From NCBI GenBank assembly GCA_947179245.1, contig CAMXBD010000018.1, forward strand, positions 1 through 36,161: 36,161 nt of DNA. Direction: 5' to 3'. Within the stretch, counting starts at the first letter, position 1, and each line of letters opens with the position of its first letter. Below are positions 12,001 to 16,119 of this stretch, piece by piece. The stretch comes from an uncultured Lachnospiraceae bacterium. Lineage in GTDB: Bacteria > Bacillota > Clostridia > Lachnospirales > Lachnospiraceae. A program made the position numbers and the translations under genes. Below the pieces are notes generated by a model. That model did not search any database, was not told the DNA's origin, and saw only the letters and a list, made by a program, of their open reading frames with translations.

Positions 12001-12835
12001 AATCCGGACCGGAAAAGATGGAAATGCTTATGGTGCTTTGACATTGCCGACAAAGGCAACAGGAGTTACCATTCGGGGAGTCGTATCGGACACAGATACT
12101 GTTAGTACTTATCTATGCTATACCGGAACGCTGAAACCGAACTGCCCGACGACATTTAAGGATCTTGTTCTGACAGAAGGTGCAGTGAAGAAAAATGTAT
12201 ATACTCCTACTTATCAGATTACGCCGGTATTAGGGAATGTAAATGTTACATTTGAGAATGTTTCTACTATGCAAAATCCGGCAGCAGGATCAGATGAGGC
12301 GGCAGTAGATATGGTATTTGCATCCGCAAGCGCGGCAAAAGGTATTTTGACGCTCAAAAACGAAAGTGTATACACCAAAGGCAATTTCGTTGTGAAGGAG
12401 TTGTGCGTATCAGGAGAGGCAGCTATTATTGCGGATAAGGCTGTGACGCTTACTAATATTACAGGTGAGGCTGGGGCAGATAGTGCGTCCCTTGTGCTGG
12501 ATACCAAAGTTACTGCAATTACCAAAGCAGGTCAGCAGTCCCTCACTCAGTTAACTTTGAATGGTACGATTAGTGGAGTTGAAGTAGGTGTTGCGCCACG
12601 TATGTATGACCTTTCACAAAAGTCATATCACAGACTGACCTCTTACGAGGCTAGAGCTATGCAGGCAACGGCTGCTAAACCGGATGTCAGTCAGAAGCTG
12701 GCGAATTTATCCAAAACGTTTGCTGATTTTGATTCCTTGATAATACTGTATTCTTCCAAGGGCGACAGCTGGAGTCAGATAGAGCCGAATATGAATTTCT
12801 ATAATTACAGTAACGGACTTTATATGAGACCTTAA
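47..12835 (+). CDS. Giant secreted/surface protein: two transglutaminase-like domains, FN3, nine beta-modules (5' end unresolved)
   Basis: The open frame runs from 47 to the TAA at 12835, about 4,262 codons. The track start at 299 is a GTG with no ribosome binding site inside continuous acidic coding sequence, so the real start lies upstream. Numbering from 299: a transglutaminase-like domain spans about 85-200 (C145 in GVAVCQGY, H173 in MNHIWN, D188 in YHVDVTWDD). A propeller-like stretch spans about 235-540 and an FN3-like domain about 552-648. A second transglutaminase-like domain spans about 930-1035 (C982, H1011, D1026). From about 1090 to the end there are nine related beta-strand-rich modules. 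Bacterial transglutaminase-like domains may act as cysteine proteases or crosslinkers, so the reaction is unknown. No signal peptide is visible because the 5' end is missing, and no LPXTG or S-layer motif is seen at the C-terminus. Extracellular location is inferred from the architecture. The gene stands alone and is followed by a terminator. Confidence 0.85.
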   Translation, partial: YPGEGGDLEEGEEPEEDEDSEEDEEPEEDEDSEEDEVIEEDEELDEDLLLEDTQIIDGEEDVSEYVLQAGGNGILPETEDEDGAVLFSAQEDRAEAAIVEGLKARETQIDVSSYGLTASTLKEVYVRALNNNPSLFYVKSAWSYSQTSSGQIVYVMPTYLAEYDESSSARYEEAVQKALESVNDEMNDKEKALALHDYLAMCCAYENDGQGNYTSYNAYDALVNGVAVCQGYTLAYTELLQRVGIGTSYATSDPMNHIWNLIELDNSWYHVDVTWDDPTPDYTGRVLHNNFLRSNNGITEEGHYSWVTGIDGLTCTDDSYASGQFWNDLSTAVIYEGADCYYMSGTGNIVERSGDGSEQNVYGLTDKTWNAWGSNGYWPGIYTGLSRVGNYLYCNDKLHVYRISLSNFRAEEIYSYAGGDGYIYGTRVCDNMLMLAVSQNPNNIPRRMTVELPEPVETFDNLDFTWMSAWYDDDFPNNSYTISSANTNGKLKCIVFTPMTESRQKNLKDFYVNLFQTGKYVEVVLLDTNGVERKPLWDLKTQAESGLVPVGESSAVKYGYDTGDREEGTDGIRESYQAYCESVEAEYNPENPACFFIDAQNTMIDYHILSADTTMSELAYDIAGTVTEKRYIEASLSSPGNLKIKSNKEGRIVLQWDEPYGDSADHYNVYRADARNGKYVKLDAECTYWSDASGNSHVLYTDIVDAVNGNNPVYYYKVVAADWFGALSPESNIATNEGMKTVADPSYKKKIYLVDEDGNEVDSITLGVGESIRLYPEMLCNNGEVVRFDGKGFPSDDLYTDDIPHYSIVKGNDFDYDWDSEYVSYSFEMLDRGYVVITGLQSTDGADNRYFKCSIENNPYTEEAQEIKTYVPVTVTGEGVSDTGWTLPLDCYTDRQELNQMLRDKVINRETKMGFCVPQTIWDEWQEEAKWSVDRDIMDFYKDREGMKSWEGDYLLYAVERQNSKEQGYAIYRWDSQEEDNLYYIVTMDFKYFDNADQEEKVKDKLDELIWTPGGALYQYHDSKYDEYEIVKACMDWIQNNVSYIGTTTAVYHSAYSALYNKKATCEGYSLLLYRMLREFGISNRILMGTDANAHTYNIVEINGVYYFTDPSANILLKGSKNFSHAPWQSHFRDPEFKANITDRISETDYVYLPRNIELYQLATNDGQEVETYIDRYKTFEEAREVMEEDGNYLIRLMGNTSLVTGDELDLPTNIGCELDLKGYTLGVPKSAVICADIYGGDNGKGVIKVDKNQSLTLNTSGSEIQVRNLTISFDAASQSSELKLGSSSLDKPLTLTQVNVTGTPALVVGSNIVMDSASSFAVGALKVEDTSRNTVLDGKLTAKTLGAGALSLTVRDLTVSGETVVDGGFELNVKGNVSFGKVTVQNSSTADPFLINLLKIVDGQDSEISTGAVKFTGALVKDSSASYAVELQRMKAVQGSEDVMESDPFMPEDIIATITAKESVVPTGYFCIPKDTYGRDLCLVREGNALKVQGAILEVSLQGKTGTQKYVSLDEAILRMASDFGNEKGDYTFTFLSDTSLTKNITLPAMVQTLELKTSEKQDNQHLFAVLDLKGYTLSTVAAVKMYEGLQIISSGKRGKLTLTGTAADGQDFYVETLTGDVKWINAIGEELVNASDSRTMLDGVDLSASKGVIVLQTEGSVVLNANISARELRVESGNWILGGVTMSSGYNVANGAEVAQSALTLTNSMADISGNSIIDNAVTLTNTKLAVKQGGELSAGTIQVKTLYKQESAANGYTIENAGHFQAGTLQMSVGTFYNSGTAQMDAISNIKAFVNARSAVLVSGTFNQISSGSSRLEADSVLAVKEKAVLYNIELCGAYFYQLEGCNTAFEGKVTLADEVSDEGIGLRYGVITESTFENLLRDGNENVSVQELAPQTMLFTTKISKFPSTYVRALQPDADSAYTMVYQIGQNIRVGKEWIVIWAKRLDGEEQHLKSFVRWTDAVAYLSDLSNPSLTYIVDILDDVDIEQALTMPAKSAGLIIRGTNMPGEEAGSVRTNVLTYTGDLNLTTNVEFSNIELRAKKNNVDYQSVVTLKGKSLTFSNGASGTFAAINGNATAALVINDSRVEVRGALTVGELRSAEGGELIGLATIKRDKNGNITAVTPQITITGQTAIDMPITVGLQEKVTVNKVVSYEMINFAGASGEQIRTAGIQLIKAVYAQPEDYKVSEENGIQNGTLTKKNGYLLWFDGSEYSVILRYGSGANQTEIPCATFADAVAEINSLKTKQPYTLLVQEKAEEISGNAPAALAMPNKNYISGLRIEAVSTDTVKLYYLGNLTLTTDTVLKDVEFCQMVKVGKEYVPADVSKEDYPAPVTLSTGGFGLTIEGKVRFNTPLHLNGANAGTFTIAKDASLATETNGITADLDNTSVSVIVGSVQKFKTFDIAEGQSVQICQFGTKSAKGVTYTAATLNVTGMTVGGNLTVDNGNATIRDLIMTGGTLQVTGEKAGKAVLTNVTMEGNKSEIFADRDFTISGTLTNLGTNAELYTRQKPEAKGITQMPYLNITGKVVTEPGRQITIGVRPNDCTIDEMAELHDAPQASAQLLTAKSAGVECFAADPDNVNNAGAYGPGNENGYMLVKTGNNIYAYDSDHVVVALCKGTVSNCSLENAEIINYYPGWQEAVAALNALNQKTETYTLLLLKDIGTQDASLSLSMPSKAEKVYVTSVDVADGNSKSIFYRNALNLGTNMEFANVELAPVTAKGLGASLGFTVNNFALTLRDIQVSEAESGMSLKDITGKGKGSVTLMSEGLTFSGGISGVQVLMVQKDAIVTGAVKADTLMLQDNVEFTANGAITVTNIENGNGQNTLAYGRTAKDLSNLTINGTITNSNRENPLQLKMIIPEGKDWNEYALHLAEIKAGGYKVTLSDTNKLAVMPKVSTADFNFCFKSMEHGDLVENIVKANKGLYLMADDNEADYSVGLKSSAKDGMNLCMDLTQAMNEINTLADGTADYTLYLWGYFDDTNITDNNPYGALTMPGNGKAKSVTLTGSDEEGVSYNTVVTFTGNINAYGNLTMKDLCLEPVKSISNGTPADFNISVTGNAKSGASLTLDNVKTEADKKWNWSNQEIAVEETGFINQISGIKNLTNVTIRNSNLRLKTGIANVNELSMDDVRLITCKASTVNNLSMNSSSWDAMGATTITNVTNFTGGGDSCYLATKQAAKNFLPQLTINGRIEDVMTCKVIAASTSVTEIKYVDSYKDVKLAKLPKEAAGKLNVLWSESQTETESGWIVPENRIYYKDTANYVLCGDTSEMAIKLTGTNGEGVALADTYAKCYQDVVTIINNLNDPKASYRIELLQSEFMTGKDGTFGAMTFPANNKAESITLAGDMQNVPVLTFSGNITAYGNVTLENLELCAVKNIVSSVPVDFNLSINGGKDAASLTLTNVQISENGGKLSSVNGNSKASVILNSEGLNLSGSINGVTTLTVKENAVVNNAVKANTLRLQGGIEFTAKGAITVTDIENVGGQNTLAYSRTAKNVTNLTVNGTINNVEGTGQLLSLKMLLPEGASQTAYELMKDPLKTSGFRVVLNDQKKLAVLPKVSTDEFEFSIGSDGSSSTIAADKLVKANKGLYLANDDVAADMVTLETMDGNSVRCLDLNQAVSEINTLADGTASYKVILNGDCEDANVTDANAYSALTMPGNGKAGSVTLKGELNGENTSVLTFSGNITAYGNITMENLTLNPMKGASNNAPADFNITVTGNAKTGASLIMNHVQTAADEQWDWSYQDTPVEQTGFINQISGTKGVTNVTIEESNLRLKTGLTNVNELSLNSARLITCKTTVINNLSMDDSGWDALGATTITNVTHFAGSGDNCYLAAKQAAKTFQPQLTINGMVEEIVTCKVIAASTSVTAIEYVASYKDVKLAKMPKEAAGKLNVLWTESQTGTDSEWVVPGNRIYYKDTANFVLCGDISEMAVKLTGTNSGGMAYIDTYAKCYQDAVTIINNTNDPKALYEIEFLMEGEIRTGKDGNAYGALTLPTKATGVTIRGVVSDTDTVSTYLCYTGTLKPNCPTTFKDLVLTEGAVKKNVYTPTYQITPVLGNVNVTFENVSTMQNPAAGSDEAAVDMVFASASAAKGILTLKNESVYTKGNFVVKELCVSGEAAIIADKAVTLTNITGEAGADSASLVLDTKVTAITKAGQQSLTQLTLNGTISGVEVGVAPRMYDLSQKSYHRLTSYEARAMQATAAKPDVSQKLANLSKTFADFDSLIILYSSKGDSWSQIEPNMNFYNYSNGLYMRP
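53..196 (+). repeat. 18-bp tandem repeat encoding an acidic linker
   Basis: Eight consecutive 18-bp units encode GEGGDL, EEGEEP, EEDEDS, EEDEEP, EEDEDS, EEDEVI, EEDEEL and DEDLLL. Units three and five are identical at the base level (GAAGAAGACGAAGATTCG). The unit is a multiple of three, so copy-number change would alter linker length without shifting the frame. It probably forms a flexible acidic spacer after a missing signal peptide. Confidence 0.8.
3550..12200 (+). repeat. Nine related protein modules of about 0.8-1.4 kb in the giant gene
   Basis: A recurring pattern can be read through the C-terminal two thirds: a helix-like AV..IN.L segment, a YTL.LL.DI strand pair, an ALTMP motif, a VTL.G strand, then LTF.GN(L/I)T...NLT..NL.L and a run of LTL/VNGT strands. 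Modules start near nucleotides 3580, 4575, 5940, 6750, 7970, 8925, 9930, 10915 and 11915. The repeated short strands with Asn and Thr turns suggest a right-handed beta-helix or similar solenoid, as in bacterial adhesins. The fold is an inference. Confidence 0.7.
8230..12060 (+). repeat. In-frame tandem duplication of a ~1.98 kb block
   Basis: The block at about 8230-10214 is repeated at about 10215-12060. Anchor pairs give a constant offset: MPGNGKA coding at about 9041 and 11030, TYAKCYQD coding at about 9922 and 11906, and the CGD.SEMA coding stretch at about 9853 and 11836. Long segments are nearly the same at the base level, for example GCGGCGATA..AGCGAAATGGC, while other parts have diverged. 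This points to one duplication of two adjacent modules after the older module expansion. Confidence 0.8.
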
Positions 12836-12900
12836 GATGTTTCTATGCACAGGTGGATCTTTTGAATTTGCTATCTGCCAAGAGGCATGGAACAGAGAAA

Positions 12901-12945
12901 ATTAAACAGTCTCCCGCAACTTGTTGTGTGAGATTGTTTAATTTT
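12901..12945 (+). terminator. Rho-independent terminator of the giant gene
   Basis: ATTAAACAGTCTC pairs with GAGATTGTTTAAT, with one mismatch and a loop of about 12 bases, and a short T run follows. It lies about 65 bases after the stop codon of the giant gene and separates it from the Uma2 gene. Confidence 0.75.
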
Positions 12946-12981
12946 TGTTGTTGAAAATACGGTGAATTCCATGGAAAGGTT

Positions 12982-12990
12982 TGGTATACT
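12982..12990 (+). promoter_or_regulatory. Extended -10 promoter for the Uma2-family gene
   Basis: TGGTATACT is an extended -10 element (TG-N-TATACT) without a clear -35. It predicts transcription from about 12997, downstream of the GTG start (12962) used in the ORF track. This supports the ATG at 13022 as the real start. Confidence 0.5.
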
Positions 12991-13021
12991 ATACTCATCA
13001 AATAAAAAGGCAGGTTTTTAT

Positions 13022-13531
13022 ATGGACATAAATTTGCAGATTACTGATATGGCGGGTGCAAGCCCCGAACATTCTCTGGTGATTGTCAATTTTGTTTCGG
13101 CAATCAGGAAACAGTTAAGGAATAGTACATGCTATGTGTACTCCGATAATGTGCAGTATAGATTTAAAACTGATGATGGAGAAGGCAAAATAGTCATTCC
13201 AGATGCCTCCATTAATTGCCGTACAAAATCAAGGCGTGGCAATACGTTTCTTGACACACCCAGATTTGTATTAGAAGTGTTGGCTCCAACCACAGAGCAA
13301 TATGACCGTTCTGAGAAAATGGAAATATACAGACAGCAGGAAATTGAAGAATATTGGATTGTAGATTGGAGAAAGAAAGAGGTTGAAATATACGAGTTAG
13401 ATTATGAAAATGACATTCCAAAATATTTTTTGTGGAATAAAATTACGGAAAACAATAAGAGTGAATTAAAAATTATCCATTTTCCGGGTATAAATATTAC
13501 TTTTGATGAATTGTTTGATGAAATTGAATAA
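13022..13531 (+). CDS. Uma2-family (DUF820) restriction-endonuclease-fold protein
   Basis: This is a 169-residue protein from the ATG at 13022, preceded by an AAAGGCAGG-like ribosome binding site and an extended -10 element. The track start at 12962 would precede the likely transcription start. The family core is clear: IPDASI, then DTPRFVLEVLAPTT, a downstream D..EKMEIYRQ segment and EYWIVD. These match the PD-(D/E)XK-type fold of Uma2/DUF820 proteins, with the Asp of IPD and the Glu of LEV as likely metal ligands. Family members are common in cyanobacteria and Firmicutes, often in many copies, and most lack a demonstrated function. The gene is a single transcription unit, flanked by the giant gene's terminator and by its own. 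Confidence 0.85.
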   Translation: MDINLQITDMAGASPEHSLVIVNFVSAIRKQLRNSTCYVYSDNVQYRFKTDDGEGKIVIPDASINCRTKSRRGNTFLDTPRFVLEVLAPTTEQYDRSEKMEIYRQQEIEEYWIVDWRKKEVEIYELDYENDIPKYFLWNKITENNKSELKIIHFPGINITFDELFDEIE

Positions 13532-13544
13532 ACATACCAAAAAG

Positions 13545-13570
13545 CATTGGCATAACCGCCAGTGTTTTTT
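13545..13570 (+). terminator. Terminator after the Uma2-family gene
   Basis: CATTGGC pairs with GCCAGTG (one G-U pair) around a short loop and is followed by TTTTTTT. It lies 13 bases after the Uma2 stop codon. Confidence 0.8.
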
Positions 13571-13613
13571 TGTAATTAAGAAATTGTACCGTCTTTCGAG
13601 TTTGCGAAGCAAA
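13571..13613. repeat. Dispersed intergenic repeat, copy A
   Basis: The core TTCGAGTTTGCGAAGCAAA follows a terminator T tract. The preceding bases (TGTAAT...GAAATTG..CC) also match the copy after the rny terminator at 32528-32566. The core can form a small hairpin (TTCG/CGAA). Related cores are found in the array at 28634-28830. Confidence 0.5.
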
Positions 13614-13681
13614 GTTCAATTTTTGCAAGGTTAACGCAAGCATCATGTAATGTTCCTGTAAGGCAACGATGTTAGAATCAT

Positions 13682-13999
13682 GTTTATACAGCTGCCAATG
13701 GGACTTTGCTTTGGTGCGCTGCAATGCCATGCATTGTTTTGGGCGTCTGGTGCAATAAGTCCTATATCATCTCTGTCGCAGTCATGACCGAGGAGGCGAG
13801 ACGCTCCAACTTTGATTTTGCGGCACTGGTAGAAATAACTATCTGGGGCAATGCACAGATTACCGTTCCTGTTTGGATATTGTGTTTTGTTTTTTAAAGA
13901 AGGGCTGCTCAGAAATATTTATCTTTTCCGGAAGGCGGAAACTATATTGGTATCGTAGATGACGGATTTACCGGCAGTCTGAAACTGTGTATAGAGTGA
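13682..13999 (+). pseudogene. Probable decayed coding remnants
   Basis: The frame at 13682-13897 encodes a hydrophobic stretch containing GTLLWCAAMPCIVLGVWCNK and WILCFVF, resembling the C-terminal end of a multi-span membrane protein. It begins directly after an in-frame stop and has no start signal. A second frame at 13904-13999 encodes QKYLSFPEGGNYIGIVDDGF and then ends. Neither fragment has a ribosome binding site or was recognised. The whole stretch from 13571 to 14026 holds no intact gene that I can support. Confidence 0.3.
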
Positions 14000-14026
14000 A
14001 TGCATATCGATATATGAAATCGAAGT

Positions 14027-14689
14027 TCATAATAAGAATTTGCTGACAGCCGTATAGAAAAAGGAAAAAATAATGCTCGACAGGACGAACTCAGAGCCGA
14101 TTAGCATAAGAAGTGTACCGATTTTATATCTGATGATATTTTTATAGATCATTAATGTACAGTAAAAGGTAAATATATCCTTCTGTTCCTGCTTGTCGTG
14201 ATGTTTGATAACATAATCTGAAAAGTGCTTGCGAAAACAAAGCATCTCAATCATATTTACGAATATAGGAAGGTCATAAAAATCAGCAGTGCACGTAGGA
14301 AGAGATATCGTCAGAGATAAATCATCACTCTTGAAAGTTATTTGCGGATTTTTCAGTATGTAATAATTATATTTCAGGAAACCGGATTTTTCCCGGCTGT
14401 ATCTTTTCAGGAATGGCCATCTTTTCCAAGAAGAGAGATTAGTTATCTGCTCGTGAAGCGCGGAGAGATTTTCCTGAAATGAATGGATCTGCTTATTGCA
14501 ATAAAGGGAGATCACGGAGATTACCGCCGATCCAAATGTGGCGAAAATAGAGCCTAGAGGAATGCAGTTACTTAAAGTCGCGTCCACAATACATTGACTG
14601 AAAATGAGATAGGTCACGTATACAGTGACACAAAATGAAAGAATCAGCAAAAGGAACTTGGCGATGCGTAAGAAAAAAGCAGATTGCAC
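14027..14689 (-). CDS. Hypothetical membrane protein, interrupted or recoded near its 5' end
   Basis: The frame encodes 220 residues with two hydrophobic segments near the N-terminus (about 8-30 and 43-63), a soluble middle of about 115 residues rich in Tyr, Phe and Lys, and a final hydrophobic segment at about 195-216. I do not recognise the family. The GTG at 14689 has no ribosome binding site and lies in the loop of a hairpin. A better start is the ATG at 14757, with GCGGAG seven bases before it and a TTGAAA-N17-TATGAT promoter upstream. That start is in another frame, and the two join cleanly if the A7 tract is read as A8, giving NNCKKNRLLVQSAFFLRIAK. The gene is therefore either frameshifted in this sequence or uses slippage. 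It is divergent from tetR at 14968. Confidence 0.6.
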   Translation of the reverse strand: MQSAFFLRIAKFLLLILSFCVTVYVTYLIFSQCIVDATLSNCIPLGSIFATFGSAVISVISLYCNKQIHSFQENLSALHEQITNLSSWKRWPFLKRYSREKSGFLKYNYYILKNPQITFKSDDLSLTISLPTCTADFYDLPIFVNMIEMLCFRKHFSDYVIKHHDKQEQKDIFTFYCTLMIYKNIIRYKIGTLLMLIGSEFVLSSIIFSFFYTAVSKFLL

Positions 14690-14757
14690 GAGCAGTCTGT
14701 TTTTTTGCAGTTATTTAAAAGTAATTCGCCTTCTTTGATGCTATAATTGCAATCCAT
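14644..14757 (-). other. Likely true 5' end of the membrane protein gene (0-frame leader)
   Basis: From the ATG at 14757 the 0 frame reads MDCNYSIKEGELLLNNCKK and then runs through the A7 tract (14700-14706 on the plus strand) to a TGA at 14644. The GCGGAG site is spaced seven bases from the ATG. A -1 shift in the A7 tract joins it to the 220-residue frame. The 37-codon product of the unshifted frame looks non-natural after the tract. Confidence 0.5.
14673..14706. terminator. Bidirectional terminator-like hairpin with A and T flanks
   Basis: CAGATTG pairs with CAGTCTG (one G-U) around CACGAG. It is flanked by AAAAAA on one side and TTTTTTT on the other, so it resembles an intrinsic terminator on both strands. 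It lies inside the 5' part of the minus-strand membrane protein gene, next to the frame junction. It might act as an attenuator or as a stimulator of slippage; both roles are inferred. Confidence 0.45.
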
Positions 14758-14813
14758 TTGTATTCTCCGCTTTTCCTGACAAATATATGAATGATCAAAT
14801 CATGTATATTTTC

Positions 14814-14842
14814 ATCATACATAATATTGTATCGCTTTTCAA
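14814..14842 (-). promoter_or_regulatory. Promoter for the minus-strand membrane protein gene
   Basis: On the minus strand TTGAAA is followed by 17 bases and TATGAT. Predicted transcription begins near 14806, leaving a leader of about 50 bases before the ATG at 14757. It lies back to back with the tetR promoter. Confidence 0.55.
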
Positions 14843-14852
14843 GAATATATGA

Positions 14853-14881
14853 TTGACAGGACATGCTAAGCGAAATATAAT
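14853..14881 (+). promoter_or_regulatory. Consensus promoter of tetR-flavodoxin
   Basis: TTGACA, 17 bases, TATAAT: a perfect housekeeping sigma promoter. Transcription should start near 14888, about 80 bases before the tetR ATG. Confidence 0.8.
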
Positions 14882-14884
14882 CGA

Positions 14885-14907
14885 TTTATATAAAGAGATT
14901 ATATAAT
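14885..14907. promoter_or_regulatory. Paired AT-rich palindromes, candidate TetR operator
   Basis: TTTATATAAA (14885-14894) and ATTATATAAT (14898-14907) are perfect 10-bp palindromes lying at and just after the predicted transcription start. Their position suits autorepression by the TetR-family protein encoded next. The AT-rich context makes chance palindromes possible. Confidence 0.3.
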
Positions 14908-14967
14908 ATGTTTATGTAACTATTCTATAGGGAATGCATCGATAAATTTATATGAAAGGACAGTATA

Positions 14968-15546
14968 ATGCCTAAACAGAGAATCACCAAAGAAATGATA
15001 GTTGAGGCAGCTTTTGGGATTGCGCGAGAAAGCGGTCAGGACAGTGTACTTGTGAAGGAGATCGCCGGCAGGCTGAATTGTTCGGTACAGCCGATTTACA
15101 GTTATTGCAGCAGCATGGAGGGGCTTAAAAAAGACTTAATTATCCGGGTGAGGCAGTTTGTGCAGGACTATGTTGAGGAATATATTGCTATGCATGGTGG
15201 CGCAAATACGAATGATTTTTTCAAAATGACAGGACATGCATATGTGCAGCTTGCCGAGGCGGAGCCACATATTTTTCAGATGTTTATCCTGCATGAGCGT
15301 GAGGAAATTGATTCATTGGATGCGCTATATCAGGCGGAGTGTCATCCGGATATGGCTCAACACATTGCAGAAAATCTACACATTGATATTTGCAAGGCGC
15401 GTATGCTGCACAGAAATATGATGATCTATAACGTTGGCATTGGCACGATTCTTGCGACGGCAAGCCCCGGAATTTCAGTTAATGAGATTTATGAGCAGTT
15501 AGATATTGCATATCAGGCTTTTTTACGGCAGGGGATGGAAGAGTAA
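14968..15546 (+). CDS. TetR/AcrR-family transcriptional regulator
   Basis: This 192-residue protein has an N-terminal helix-turn-helix at about residues 6-55 (ITKEMIVEAAF...VKEIAGRLNCSVQPIYSYC). The pattern of a conserved helix, turn and YxYC/YxHF-like end is typical of TetR DNA-binding domains. The C-terminal ligand-binding part has the usual length but no recognised ligand motif. GAAAGGAC precedes the ATG. The gene is driven by a perfect consensus promoter and is followed after 21 bases by a flavodoxin gene, so the two are probably one operon. The likely job is to sense a redox-active or toxic small molecule and control this operon and perhaps its neighbours. The target is inferred from position only. 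Confidence 0.85.
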   Translation: MPKQRITKEMIVEAAFGIARESGQDSVLVKEIAGRLNCSVQPIYSYCSSMEGLKKDLIIRVRQFVQDYVEEYIAMHGGANTNDFFKMTGHAYVQLAEAEPHIFQMFILHEREEIDSLDALYQAECHPDMAQHIAENLHIDICKARMLHRNMMIYNVGIGTILATASPGISVNEIYEQLDIAYQAFLRQGMEE

Positions 15547-15567
15547 AAGAAGGAGGAACTTAAAAAT

Positions 15568-16119
15568 ATGGCAGTGAATAAAGTATTGATTGTATATTAC
15601 AGTAAGACAGGTTTTACAAAAAAGTATGCGGAATGGATTGAGGAGAGCCTTTCGGAAGGTCTGTCCTGTGACGTGTTTTCTTATAGCAAACGCAGGAAAA
15701 TACAGTTAAGTCAGTATGATATCATCTTGTTTGGCGGTGGTTTCCATGCAGGACAGATTAACGGTATTAAATGGTTCAAGACACAGATGCATAAGCTGTC
15801 AGATAATGCAAATAGGAGAATTGCAGTCTTTGCTACAGGAGCGATGCCGGCAGAGGCGCCGGATATCGAGAAGGCACTGCGGCAGAATTTTACGGAAGAA
15901 GAGTGGGCAAAGATCACAGCATTCTATCTGCCGGGCGGTTTGTGCTATGAAAAAATGGGCGTCGGAGACAGGCTCATGATGGCGGCTTTCAGGGCTCTTT
16001 TAAAAGAAAAAAATGTTGACAGCCAGATGCAGCAGATAGTGGCACATTCGTTTGACCTTACAAGTAAAGAGTTGATTACTCCGCTGGTGGAGTGGTGCGT
16101 TTCTTTCCGATCAAAGTGA
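15568..16119 (+). CDS. Flavodoxin-domain protein
   Basis: This is a 183-residue protein with a strong site (AAGGAGG) before the ATG. The N-terminus has the flavodoxin fold signature: a beta strand VLIVYYS followed by the FMN phosphate loop SKTGFT. LFGGGFHAGQINGIKWF and FATGAMPAEAP follow as the other flavin-contact loops. The length and the GGG-F-AG motif resemble the flavodoxin-domain group related to menaquinone-dependent protoporphyrinogen dehydrogenase (HemG), but no hem genes are nearby, so the substrate is unknown. It is probably a cytoplasmic FMN electron carrier or oxidoreductase. It follows tetR by 21 bases. Its last 44 bases overlap the convergent EFR1 gene. Confidence 0.85.
   Translation: MAVNKVLIVYYSKTGFTKKYAEWIEESLSEGLSCDVFSYSKRRKIQLSQYDIILFGGGFHAGQINGIKWFKTQMHKLSDNANRRIAVFATGAMPAEAPDIEKALRQNFTEEEWAKITAFYLPGGLCYEKMGVGDRLMMAAFRALLKEKNVDSQMQQIVAHSFDLTSKELITPLVEWCVSFRSK

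Noticed and set aside
3841-12525. Many minus-strand ORFs of 60-124 aa inside the giant gene
   Set aside because: They lack ribosome sites and follow the codon pattern of the long plus-strand gene, so they are shadows.
12962-13021. N-terminal extension of the Uma2 protein from GTG 12962
   Set aside because: The extension contains the extended -10 promoter TGGTATACT, so it would not be transcribed from it, and it has no ribosome site.
13497-13730. Minus-strand 77-aa ORF over the Uma2 terminator
   Set aside because: It runs through the terminator hairpin and the repeat copy and has no start signals.
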